A stretch of DNA of 64,000 nt from contig CAZGPI010000003.1 in assembly GCA_964527595.1 (NCBI GenBank), positions 1-64,000 on the forward strand, given 5' to 3'. Made by a program: the position numbers and the translations under genes. Of the stretch, positions 48,316 through 57,262 are shown in pieces. A model generated the notes under the pieces. The model was not told the DNA's origin. It was given only the letters and a program-made list of their open reading frames with translations, and did not search any database. The stretch is from GWF2-38-10 sp964527595 (GTDB taxonomy: Bacteria; Babelota; Babeliae; Babelales; RVW-14). Positions within the stretch are counted from its first letter, which is position 1. Each line of letters opens with the position of its first letter.

Positions 48316-50661
48316 TTATATACGTGGCATAAGCACGTGGGTTAATACTTCTTCTACATTATCAACAAATACTAACTTAATTCCTTCATAGAGCTTTTGT
48401 GAAATACCAACAAGGTCTTTGGCGTTTTGCTTTGGAATGATGATGCTGGTTAAGCCATGTTGTTTTGCGGCCAAGATCTTTTCTTTTAAGCCGCCAATTG
48501 GCAATACGCAGCCTTGAAGATTAAGTTCGCCTGTCATGGCATAATCACCGTTAATTGCACGACCTGTTAATACTGACAATATTGCGGACAATAGCGTAAT
48601 GCCTGCCGAAGGGCCATCCTTGGGTACCGCTCCTGCTGGTACATGGATGTGTAAGTCGAACTCGTTAAAGAATTTTTGTTCGATTCCAAAAATATCTGAG
48701 TGAGCCTTTGCATAAGTTATTGCCGCTTGAGCCGATTCTTTCATGACGTCGCCAAGTTGTCCTGTTAAGATTAACTTCCCACTTCCCCTCATAAGTACTG
48801 CTTCAACCTGAAGCACTTCGCCTCCATAAGGTGTCCAGGCAAGGCCATTTGAGACGCCGATTTTGTTGGAGTGAACAAAATCTTCATCAGGAATTTTGCT
48901 TGGCCCAAGGTATTCGTGAATATTTTCATCGACAAACACCAGTTTTTTGTTGTTTTCGACCAATGCTCGAGCATACTTAGCGCAAAGCTTTTGTATGTTG
49001 CGATCAAGGTCTCTCACGCCAGATTCACGTGTATATGACATAATGATTTTACTTAAAACATTGCGATCAAATTCCAATCCATGATTTTCTAGGCCACAGT
49101 TTTTGAGTGCTCTCGTGACAAGGTGTTTTTGAGCAATTTCAATTTTTTCTTCATGAGCATAACCAGAGATTTGAATGATTTCCATACGGTCACGCAATGG
49201 ACCAGGGATTGTTGATAAATCGTTAGCCGTCGTAATAAACATGGTTTTTGAAAGATCAAAATGTACACCAAGATAGTTATCATAGAACGAGTGATTTTGT
49301 TCAGGATCAAGGACTTCAAGCAATGCGGCCGATGGATCGCCGCGGTTGGCCATGCCAATTTTATCTATTTCGTCGATGATGATAAGTGGATTAGAGCTTT
49401 CAGATTTTTTAATGGCTTGTATAAAGCGGCCAGGTAATGCACCAACATAGGTGCGACGATGGCCACGAATTTCGCATTCATCATAAACACCACCAAGAGA
49501 AAGTCTGAAATATTTACGGCCAAGTGCGTCGGCTATTGATTGTCCAAGAGATGTTTTGCCAACTCCTGGAGGGCCAAAAAGACAAAGTATTGGGGTTTGG
49601 CTTGAGCCATTTAAAAAGCGAACTGATAAAAAGTCGAGGATACGATCTTTGGCTTCATCAAGTCCAAAGTGATTTTTTTCAAGTATTTCTTTAGCGCGGG
49701 CAATGTCCGTATTATCTTTTGTTTGTATGCCCCATGGAAGGCCCAAGAGCCAATCAAGATGATTGCGCAAAACCGTTGATTCCATAGAGTCTGGTGAAGT
49801 TTTTTCAAGACGTCTAAGTTGACGCGTTGCTTCCAGCTTAGCTTCTTCGGTTAATGGAAGTGTTTCGATTTTGTTACGTAAGCCGTCGTTGTCATTTTCG
49901 CCTTCATCGCCAAGTTCTTTTTGAATTGCCTTCATTTGTTCACGTAAATAATATTCACGTTGTGACTTATTGATGGAGTCACGGGTATTGTTGCGGATGC
50001 GTTCTTGGACGCCAAACGAATCAATTTCTTGTGAAAGGAATTCACAAATACCATCGAGGAGACTATTGAGGTCCTCTTTTTCAAGGAGGGCTTGCGCACT
50101 TGCTACCGATAAGTCTAAATGAGAAAGGATGAAGTCGGTTATGCGTTCAGGGTCTTGTATTTGTGTGAGGATTGCTTGAAAGTCTGGGCTGAAAAGCCTG
50201 CCGCTTGCCGAAATTTTTTCGATTAACGATTGAATGTTTTTGATTTGTGACTCAACTCTTTTTGCGTCGTATTGCTTGTTAGTTGCAATCGAGACTCTTG
50301 CTTGGAGCAGGTCTTGGCCCGAAAGGACTTCGGTGATTTCTGCTTTTTCCAATCCTTGAGCCAGTATTTTAATGCCGCCTTCAGGTAGGTTCATGACCCG
50401 CATGATGGTGCTGACGGTGCCAACTTTGAACAAGTCTTGAATACCAATTGGGCCGTGATAATTTTCGGCTTGTTGGCGAGCGGCAAGAAGTAAAACTTTC
50501 TTATCGCCTTGCATAGCGAGTTCAACGCCCTTGATGATTTTTTCGTCGAGTACCAATAGCGGCACGACCATGTGAGGAAACACAACCACATCGATGGTTG
50601 GTATAACCGGAAGAACCGGTGTCGTGGTTTCGCTAGGTATGTTTTGCTTTTTCTCTTCCAT
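48316..50661 (-). CDS. lon: ATP-dependent protease Lon
   Basis: 781 residues, normal length for LonA. N-terminal substrate domain, Walker A GPPGVGKTSLGQSIA (about 361-375), Walker B IIIDEIDKIG, and the protease domain with Ser685 in PKDGPSAGIT and Lys728 in GGLKEKILAAK; the 43-residue spacing equals that of E. coli Lon. AAGAAGGGGG precedes the ATG. It degrades misfolded and regulatory proteins. Single gene with a leader of about 180 bases. Confidence 0.97.
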   Translation of the reverse strand: MEEKKQNIPSETTTPVLPVIPTIDVVVFPHMVVPLLVLDEKIIKGVELAMQGDKKVLLLAARQQAENYHGPIGIQDLFKVGTVSTIMRVMNLPEGGIKILAQGLEKAEITEVLSGQDLLQARVSIATNKQYDAKRVESQIKNIQSLIEKISASGRLFSPDFQAILTQIQDPERITDFILSHLDLSVASAQALLEKEDLNSLLDGICEFLSQEIDSFGVQERIRNNTRDSINKSQREYYLREQMKAIQKELGDEGENDNDGLRNKIETLPLTEEAKLEATRQLRRLEKTSPDSMESTVLRNHLDWLLGLPWGIQTKDNTDIARAKEILEKNHFGLDEAKDRILDFLSVRFLNGSSQTPILCLFGPPGVGKTSLGQSIADALGRKYFRLSLGGVYDECEIRGHRRTYVGALPGRFIQAIKKSESSNPLIIIDEIDKIGMANRGDPSAALLEVLDPEQNHSFYDNYLGVHFDLSKTMFITTANDLSTIPGPLRDRMEIIQISGYAHEEKIEIAQKHLVTRALKNCGLENHGLEFDRNVLSKIIMSYTRESGVRDLDRNIQKLCAKYARALVENNKKLVFVDENIHEYLGPSKIPDEDFVHSNKIGVSNGLAWTPYGGEVLQVEAVLMRGSGKLILTGQLGDVMKESAQAAITYAKAHSDIFGIEQKFFNEFDLHIHVPAGAVPKDGPSAGITLLSAILSVLTGRAINGDYAMTGELNLQGCVLPIGGLKEKILAAKQHGLTSIIIPKQNAKDLVGISQKLYEGIKLVFVDNVEEVLTHVLMPRI

Positions 50662-50851
50662 TGCGCCCCCCTTCTTTCTGAAGGTTATTTAGAATGTCCC
50701 CGTTTCCCATATTACCAAGGTCGGTTTTCCTCGAACCTTCCTTAGCTGTCCTAGTCAGATATTAAAGAATTTTCTTTTTCCAAAGCAAGAGTCTTGCTAA
50801 TATTGAGATTGGATATTGAATTAAGGCCCTTTTACTAATGGCGGGGTTTAG

Positions 50852-51547
50852 GTGAATGACCAAAAAATGACATTGAGTGCTGTTGATGTTTGCAAAGATT
50901 TTAATCAAGGTGGTAAAACGCAAAAAGTATTGCGTGGAATTTCGGTAAATTTTGTTCATGATCATGCATATGCAATTACCGGAGTTTCTGGTAGTGGAAA
51001 ATCAACATTATTGCACCTGCTCGGCGGATTGGATAGTCCGAGCCAAGGTTTCATATTGTGTAACGGCAAAGATTTGGCAATATTCAAACATGCAGAAAAA
51101 AATGTCTTACTTAACCAACGGCTTGGGTTTGTTTTTCAATTTCATTATCTCATTAAAGAATTGTCAGTTATTGAAAACGTGATTCTTCCAGGTTTAATTG
51201 CTGGTCAAAAGCGTGTCACTTGTTATCAGCGGGCCCGCGAGCTTTTGGTTATGATGGGTATCGAGGGTAAGGAAAACGCGTATCCAACAACTTTGTCCGG
51301 AGGGGAACAACAACGGGTTGCTATTGCTCGAGCACTTTTCAATAAACCGGCTTTTTTATTGGCCGATGAACCGACCGGTAATTTGGATGCTGATAATGCA
51401 CGAATAGTTATAGATCTATTTTTTAAGGCCAAAGCTGAGTGGGGGATGGGCATCATTTTGTGTTCGCACGATCCTGCCGTATATGAGCGAATGGAAACCA
51501 TTTATCATCTTCATGATGGCGTTATTTTACCCCAAGGTCAAAATTAA
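50852..51547 (+). CDS. ABC transporter ATPase, LolD-like
   Basis: 231 residues, GTG start. Walker A GVSGSGKSTLLHLLGGLD (about 44-61), Q-loop FVFQFHYLIKELSVIENV, signature LSGGEQQRVAIARAL and Walker B LLADEPTGNLD, then a SHD switch. The Q-loop/ENV pattern is that of the LolD/FtsE/MacB subgroup. LolD powers release of lipoproteins from the inner membrane, consistent with the lgt gene here. No LolC/E-type permease is adjacent, so the partner lies elsewhere. Confidence 0.88.
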   Translation: MNDQKMTLSAVDVCKDFNQGGKTQKVLRGISVNFVHDHAYAITGVSGSGKSTLLHLLGGLDSPSQGFILCNGKDLAIFKHAEKNVLLNQRLGFVFQFHYLIKELSVIENVILPGLIAGQKRVTCYQRARELLVMMGIEGKENAYPTTLSGGEQQRVAIARALFNKPAFLLADEPTGNLDADNARIVIDLFFKAKAEWGMGIILCSHDPAVYERMETIYHLHDGVILPQGQN

Positions 51548-51568
51548 TCGTAATAAGTTTGAAAAAGA

Positions 51569-51611
51569 AAAGGGGCGCTGAAATCGTTTAACAATTTCAG
51601 CGCCCCTTAAA
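51569..51611. terminator. Bidirectional terminator after the LolD-like gene
   Basis: AAGGGGCGCTGAAAT / ATTTCAGCGCCCCTT stem with a 9-base loop, shared with the convergent small gene. Confidence 0.85.
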
Positions 51612-51624
51612 ATTTGGGAGTTGC

Positions 51625-52041
51625 TTAGTCTAGCTCAAAAACAAGAGGGGCTATTGCGGCGACGGGTACTAATGCTCTAATTGCACTGTTTTCGATTCGG
51701 CTTATTGAAGATGCAAAGCTATGCTTAAATTCTTGGCATAAGTTGGCTTCGGAGCCCATGCTGCGAAGAAAAGCATTAAATTCTGTAATATACGCTTCTT
51801 TGAGTGATGATATTAGGGCGACTTTAGCATCATGGGTAATATCTTGGCGTTGCGTAATTGCGGCACTCTCCGTTTTAAATTGAGCGCGCAAGCTTGCTCC
51901 GTTTTGTAAAATTATTTCGCGTATAGTATTCCAATCACGTATAGGAGCCGAATATCCTGAATACATACCAAAACCGTTAGTAAAGAATAGGCTGCATGCA
52001 ATTGCCAATACTGCGAGTGATTTATGAGAAATGATAGCCAT
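51625..52041 (-). CDS. Small secreted protein of unknown function
   Basis: 138 residues from the ATG with AGGGG upstream; the longer frame to 52077 is less likely. Signal peptide (SHKSLAVLAIACSLFFTNGFG), then a helical region rich in Ser/Ala with one Cys. No motif. It precedes the giant secreted protein gene on the other side of the shared terminator. Confidence 0.55.
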   Translation of the reverse strand: MAIISHKSLAVLAIACSLFFTNGFGMYSGYSAPIRDWNTIREIILQNGASLRAQFKTESAAITQRQDITHDAKVALISSLKEAYITEFNAFLRSMGSEANLCQEFKHSFASSISRIENSAIRALVPVAAIAPLVFELD

Positions 52042-52151
52042 AAAAAAGACCCCTATAAAATTGAGCATTAATAACATACGTTTTTGTTGACCGGAGTCAA
52101 TTTTATAAGGGTCTGAAAAAAATGCAAGCGCTACAATTTATTCGTGATCAC

Positions 52152-55100
52152 TTATTCGCTTATTTCTTCTATTACTTCGCTATTTTCTTGTTCTGGTTGG
52201 ATTTCCTCTATTGCTTGATCTTCGACTGGTGCTTCTTCTGCTTCTGCCGTAGCTTCGGTCGCGACCGGTTCTACTTCGGCTTCTGGTTCCACAACTACTT
52301 CTGTCGCGGGTTCTTCTACAACTTCTGGCTCTACCGCTATATCAGCCTCGATTTCTGCTTCTATGGAAGCGAGTTCCATAGCGTCTGATGGTTTTTTGAT
52401 TGAAATGCCAATTTTTGACCGTGCGGTAAGAACCTTTTTGCCAGATGTTTGAGCCATTTTCTCAAGATTAATAGCCGGAAGAATAGCCAGATTCTTAATA
52501 GTCGTTGCGGTATTCCAACAGCTTCCCATAATGTATCTAATTGAAGGTGTTGGGTATGGATCTTTCCATGAGATAAAGGTGTTTTTTCCCGGAGCTCCTG
52601 TCCCTGCCGATAGTTGCCCCTTATCGAGGTTAACCCAGTATTTTGTAAATTCTTGTGCCGGAAGCTTTGTGTCTGGTTTATCATCGGTTGATATTTCGAC
52701 AACTGACTTGCCAAGGCATTCGGCGCGAATAACGTGTTTTGAATTTTGCCAGCAGCCAAGGCCGACTTCATACAGTTCTTCGCCGCTATTTCGGAGAGGA
52801 ATGTCGTTTGTTCTGGCAAAGCAAATTAAAAGATCATTTTCGCCCATTGCTTCAAAGGTAACAAGGCCAGCGCCTTCTTGCGGAAGTTTGCCAAGCGTTA
52901 TGTATTCACCAAAATAATTATTGAGATTAAATTCTTTTCCGGGAGTGGCAAGTGCATTATTGGCAGTTCGTCTAATATTGTTGATCCATGTTTTTCTGAG
53001 GATCGGAGCAGATGCATCCATGCCGGTAAGGAACGAGTTGTTGTATGCCAAAAAGAGTAGATCTACTAATTCCTGTTGTGCCGCTGGAACAGATTTTCCT
53101 GTGCTGTATAAGTTTTCGAGGTTGCGCCAAATTCTTTCGCGTATTTCTGCTTTGCGAATAGGATAATAGTTTTTGATAAGAAATAGCATGTTTTGGGCGC
53201 TTATTACAAGTGAAGAGACATTTTCTGGTGTTGCCTCTGTTTCTATTTTGCTCAATTGTTCATTTATTAGGTCCTCTACCTTAAGCGTGTCTTCGTCGAC
53301 TTGCCCCTCCTTTATTTGAGGAACCGATGGTTTATCAATAAATACGTAACTATCGTGACTTGCAAATGCAAAGTCGGCAGAACCCTTAAGGATTTTTGCT
53401 TGAAAATCAAGTTCATTGGCTTTGCTTTCTTGTTCCAATCCGCGGCGTTGGGCCTGTACCCCAATTTTTGCTGCATCTAGTTTTTTATCAGCGGCGATTC
53501 CTTTGTAGATTTGGCTAACCCCAGCGGCTGCAAGCGATATTCCTGTTGCAATACCTTGGCCTATGATGCCAAGGGTTCCTACCGTTCCAGAAATTAGTCG
53601 AGCGCCGCCTTCTATTTGTTCACCGGTAGCGGCCATGCGTTCTGCTTCTGCTTCTTTTTCTTGTTTAGCAAAATCTCCTTCCTTAGCCACCGATTCTGCT
53701 ACTTTACGCGTTAACTCTGATTGTGCTTCAGCTTTGACTAAAGCTTTTTGCACCTTTAGTTGAAGTGGATTGTTTGCTGGATCAAGCAATTCCATATTAT
53801 ATCCACCATCTGGGTTGATGGTGAAGTTGAATCTATAAAAAGCTCCTCGTTGTGGCGTTCCAGCAATGCGGTCTGGGCCTTGGTTGGTAATGCCGTTATA
53901 TAAAGTTACCGCCGGGCCATCTTGATTAAATTGGTATTCAAAAGGCAAGAGAAGCGTCATGCCTCCCTTAAATGATTCTGCTGCTTTTGGTTGAGCATAA
54001 TTTTCAGTTTTGCTGGCAACTTGAAGTGTAACGGCAGGGGCAATAATGAGATTTTGCACCGTTGCATTATTGAGTTCGAATTTGATGGCGTTAATGTTGT
54101 CTGCCGGTGTTATATCTTGGTACATAAGTAAAATGTTTTCACCCAAAGTTCCTTGTCCGATGAGAATTTGCCCATCATCATAGCTTATCCAAAATTGGTT
54201 AACGTCCGTTTCGGACAGTTTGCATGCTGGGTATTTTGCAGCCAAAATATTTGCGCAAGAGATAATCTCATATTTGCCACCGATTTGCGCATTTTTTTTA
54301 ATAAAAATTCCCGCAGGTTCTGTTGCGCTAAAATTAATAAAGTACGCTTCTTTTGTAGGATCGTTATTGGTTTGCAGTGTTGCGGTAATTGAGTTTTTGC
54401 CTTTTGCTTGAAAGGTTAAAGAACCATGATTTGGAAATCTAAAAGGAATCGCTGTTGATGGAGCACTTGGAAACGTTTGATAATTACGGTTTGGTTTTTT
54501 TGCAACAATTGGTTCTGACAATTTAGGGTATACGCACGCAAATTCTTGGGTTTCGCTTCCTATTGCTAATCGTGTTGGTTCTGAAGTTGGATTAGGGTCG
54601 CGCCATGCCATAAATGGATTTTCTCCAATTTCTCCCATGCCGGCCAAAATGAGCCCATCATTATAAGATATCCAATATGGATTAGGTTCGCCGGCTAACA
54701 TTTTTGCAAATCTACTTTGTTTTGCAGAACATTCAAAAACAGCAATATCTTGCGGTTCTTTTCCTTCAAAGTTTCTTTTGATAATAGATGCTTTTGTGTT
54801 TAGTGCGCCGCCAATAACAATATCGTACAAGAAGGTATCAGAAATTTGGTCGCCCAATTTTATATGAAGGCCCCCTTTGTCGCCCGGCATAGCAATTACA
54901 CCAAATGAGGCATCGCCTGGAAAAGCTGATTCAAACCAAGCGCCACCGCGGCCCTTCATTGGAGGAATGGTAAATGGGACGCCTGGAACAAGTGGAGGTT
55001 TTTTATTTTTAGCTATGCCAAAAACAGTTGGCTTTTTTATAAGCGGCATTGCTTCAAAAGAAAATGCTCCGCCATTGCCAGGGATGCCTCCGCCCATGCC

Positions 55101-57128
55101 AATCTTAACAATTTCAAAGGCTATTTTAGCTTTTTCATTAACGGGGAACGGTTGGTCTGGGGGGGTTGCGCTAGGGATTACGGTTGATGCGCATTCAACA
55201 TTAACCATTTTAAATTCTTGTTTTATTTGGTAACCATTGGCGACGGCAATATCATCATAATGAGTGTTATTAAAGAGCGGGCCAACCCATTTATCGGTAG
55301 CATCATCCCATTTATAAACGTTGCCGGATTTTGCATCTGAAATTGCATAATTACCACTTAGTCTGATGATTTTTGTGTTGCCTGGTCGCCCAATAGACTC
55401 CCAGCGTTTTTCTTCACTGTTATATTCCCAAATATCCCCATTTGTGTCGACCGCTCTTATTGTTCCATCGCCAAGTGCTGTAATGCTTTCCGCTTTTTTA
55501 TCAAGAATTTTTCTAGTATCCCAGGATAGGCCATCATAGCGTGAGACTATTCCTTCTGTATTGAGTCCCCATACTTCAGTTTTGCTGACGATTGCAAGCT
55601 GACGCATGCCCTTGCTCATATCGGGGAGTTTTATAGGAATTAATTTACCTTGTTTGGAAAGTTCAAAAATTGTTTTTTCTTTGCTGATTAAAAAGACAAG
55701 ATCGTCTTGGTTTGCTGTAACGCTATCAAAAAGGCCGCTAGTTTGATATTTTTCCCATGCAGGATTTCCTATTTTACTATATTTATACAAATTTCCATTA
55801 ACATCAACGCCCCACGCTCGCGTTGCATCAATAACAGCTACTTGAGATATAATGGTACTAGTCTCTTGAGGCTTTTCATGGATATTGCTATAAAGCGCAC
55901 TTTTGATTTTAACCTGGTCGTATCTATCAAATATACCATTAAGGAGCATTCCGCCTGGTCCGGTTGGACTCAACATCATGAAGTATGTTCTAATCTGTCC
56001 ATCACCTTGGTTAACGCCCGCTGGAAATCCTTTTTCTTGTCTAATGAACTTTTGATCGCCGACGCTTTTTATGGCGATTAAATCACCATATTGAACATTT
56101 TGTGCCAGATTTATTGCCCCACCTTGTTGGGTTGCAATGTATTTTTTATCAATAATTTTCCTTTCGTTTTGTGCCAAAGGTCCAAGGTCGCTAGGATAAG
56201 CGTGAAGAACTAGGCCATCGCTAAAACGGATCCTGAAACTTGTACCGTACGTCAAATTTTGTCTACTATCGTTGCCATTTTCATCTGTTATGGTGACATA
56301 CGCCATTTGCCTTCGGCCTGTGTCTTTTGATGTTAATATAACCTGTGCTTTTTCTGCTATGTGGCCGTTGAATCCAATGGTTCCGCTAAATGCAATCGAA
56401 ACTTTGTCGCCAAATTTTATTGGTCGGGTACCATCCATATCAATTTTGACTTTCAGTACATCGTTATAATCGGACTTAATTCCCCAAACATCGTTGCTCA
56501 TTATTTTTTCTTCTTTAATTTTAACCGATTTTTCTCCTTTAAATGGATAAAGGCAGCCGTTGGTTTTGCGGTTTTTTAACACAGCATTATCAATCGTTAC
56601 ATCTTCAGGAATTTCCCAATGGCAATCGTAGTTATCTTCGTCGGTAAACGTACTATCTTTGGCATCAAAAACAACGTCTTTTGTTTCTTTATCAAAGCGC
56701 ATAAATGCATTATTGGCATCGGGTGATGAAATACCAAGCCAATCATGGAGGTTTTTTGACATACGGCGAGCGATAATAAAGGTTGATGCTTTTTTCGAGT
56801 TAGTTGTGGTTGGATTCATGGTAAATCGGTTTGCTGAATCTTTGCTAACGGTAAAATATTTACCCTCTTTACCCAATTCTGGATCAAGTGATTTTATTCT
56901 GACAAAAGTTTGGTTTGGTAGGTCATCATGCCTTTTTTTTTCAAACAAAAGGCCGGCCGATTCTTCTGAATTGTTTTTCACTCTTCCCAAAAGTGCATAA
57001 CCATGATCAGGGCCACTTTCAAGTTCATCTTTTAGTCGCTCGATATCAGATGATTGATTTTGCGCTAAGCAGAAAATAAGAGAAAAGAATAGAACCATTT
57101 TACCGATTCGTTGGATTAGCTTTTTCAC
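52152..57128 (-). CDS. Giant secreted protein with tectonin-like and FAMeT-like domains
   Basis: 1658 residues. Signal peptide MKKLIQRIGKMVLFFSLIFC. Region 420-640 has tectonin/propeller repeats (AWGVDVNGNLYKYSK, EVWGLNTEGIVSRYDG, GTIRAVDTNGDIWEYN). Three copies of a domain resembling PF12248 (farnesoic acid O-methyltransferase domain) occur near 690-860, 890-1025 and 1420-1540; each ends in a 'FWISYDDGQILIGQG...W/YQD' block. Residues about 1126-1216 are an Ala/Glu coiled coil and a Gly-rich hydrophobic patch; the C-terminal 60 are almost only Glu, Pro, Val and Ala. Most animal-type FAMeT domains are binding modules. A cell-surface or host-contact role is inferred. The opening 1-420 is unclassified. 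Confidence 0.8.
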   Translation of the reverse strand: MKKLIQRIGKMVLFFSLIFCLAQNQSSDIERLKDELESGPDHGYALLGRVKNNSEESAGLLFEKKRHDDLPNQTFVRIKSLDPELGKEGKYFTVSKDSANRFTMNPTTTNSKKASTFIIARRMSKNLHDWLGISSPDANNAFMRFDKETKDVVFDAKDSTFTDEDNYDCHWEIPEDVTIDNAVLKNRKTNGCLYPFKGEKSVKIKEEKIMSNDVWGIKSDYNDVLKVKIDMDGTRPIKFGDKVSIAFSGTIGFNGHIAEKAQVILTSKDTGRRQMAYVTITDENGNDSRQNLTYGTSFRIRFSDGLVLHAYPSDLGPLAQNERKIIDKKYIATQQGGAINLAQNVQYGDLIAIKSVGDQKFIRQEKGFPAGVNQGDGQIRTYFMMLSPTGPGGMLLNGIFDRYDQVKIKSALYSNIHEKPQETSTIISQVAVIDATRAWGVDVNGNLYKYSKIGNPAWEKYQTSGLFDSVTANQDDLVFLISKEKTIFELSKQGKLIPIKLPDMSKGMRQLAIVSKTEVWGLNTEGIVSRYDGLSWDTRKILDKKAESITALGDGTIRAVDTNGDIWEYNSEEKRWESIGRPGNTKIIRLSGNYAISDAKSGNVYKWDDATDKWVGPLFNNTHYDDIAVANGYQIKQEFKMVNVECASTVIPSATPPDQPFPVNEKAKIAFEIVKIGMGGGIPGNGGAFSFEAMPLIKKPTVFGIAKNKKPPLVPGVPFTIPPMKGRGGAWFESAFPGDASFGVIAMPGDKGGLHIKLGDQISDTFLYDIVIGGALNTKASIIKRNFEGKEPQDIAVFECSAKQSRFAKMLAGEPNPYWISYNDGLILAGMGEIGENPFMAWRDPNPTSEPTRLAIGSETQEFACVYPKLSEPIVAKKPNRNYQTFPSAPSTAIPFRFPNHGSLTFQAKGKNSITATLQTNNDPTKEAYFINFSATEPAGIFIKKNAQIGGKYEIISCANILAAKYPACKLSETDVNQFWISYDDGQILIGQGTLGENILLMYQDITPADNINAIKFELNNATVQNLIIAPAVTLQVASKTENYAQPKAAESFKGGMTLLLPFEYQFNQDGPAVTLYNGITNQGPDRIAGTPQRGAFYRFNFTINPDGGYNMELLDPANNPLQLKVQKALVKAEAQSELTRKVAESVAKEGDFAKQEKEAEAERMAATGEQIEGGARLISGTVGTLGIIGQGIATGISLAAAGVSQIYKGIAADKKLDAAKIGVQAQRRGLEQESKANELDFQAKILKGSADFAFASHDSYVFIDKPSVPQIKEGQVDEDTLKVEDLINEQLSKIETEATPENVSSLVISAQNMLFLIKNYYPIRKAEIRERIWRNLENLYSTGKSVPAAQQELVDLLFLAYNNSFLTGMDASAPILRKTWINNIRRTANNALATPGKEFNLNNYFGEYITLGKLPQEGAGLVTFEAMGENDLLICFARTNDIPLRNSGEELYEVGLGCWQNSKHVIRAECLGKSVVEISTDDKPDTKLPAQEFTKYWVNLDKGQLSAGTGAPGKNTFISWKDPYPTPSIRYIMGSCWNTATTIKNLAILPAINLEKMAQTSGKKVLTARSKIGISIKKPSDAMELASIEAEIEADIAVEPEVVEEPATEVVVEPEAEVEPVATEATAEAEEAPVEDQAIEEIQPEQENSEVIEEISE

Positions 57129-57217
57129 TTCGGCTCCTTTATAAAGAGGTTATTTTTTCACGGTTAAACCTCACTTTATATAAATGCCGAAGAGCGGTGC
57201 AAGGGAATTGAAAAAAA

Positions 57218-57250
57218 GATGGATCCCGGCCTGGGGGCCGGGATCGACAA
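57218..57250 (-). repeat. Palindromic repeat family A, downstream of alaS
   Basis: GATGGATCCCGGCCTGGGGGCCGGGATCGACAA; arms CCCGGCC/GGCCGGG, a longer G/C stem with loop change. Confidence 0.8.
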
Positions 57251-57262
57251 AATTGGTATTAC

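Noticed and set aside
52122..52388. Plus-strand frame rich in Phe and Tyr
   Set aside because: Antisense of the Glu/Val/Pro tail of the giant secreted protein.
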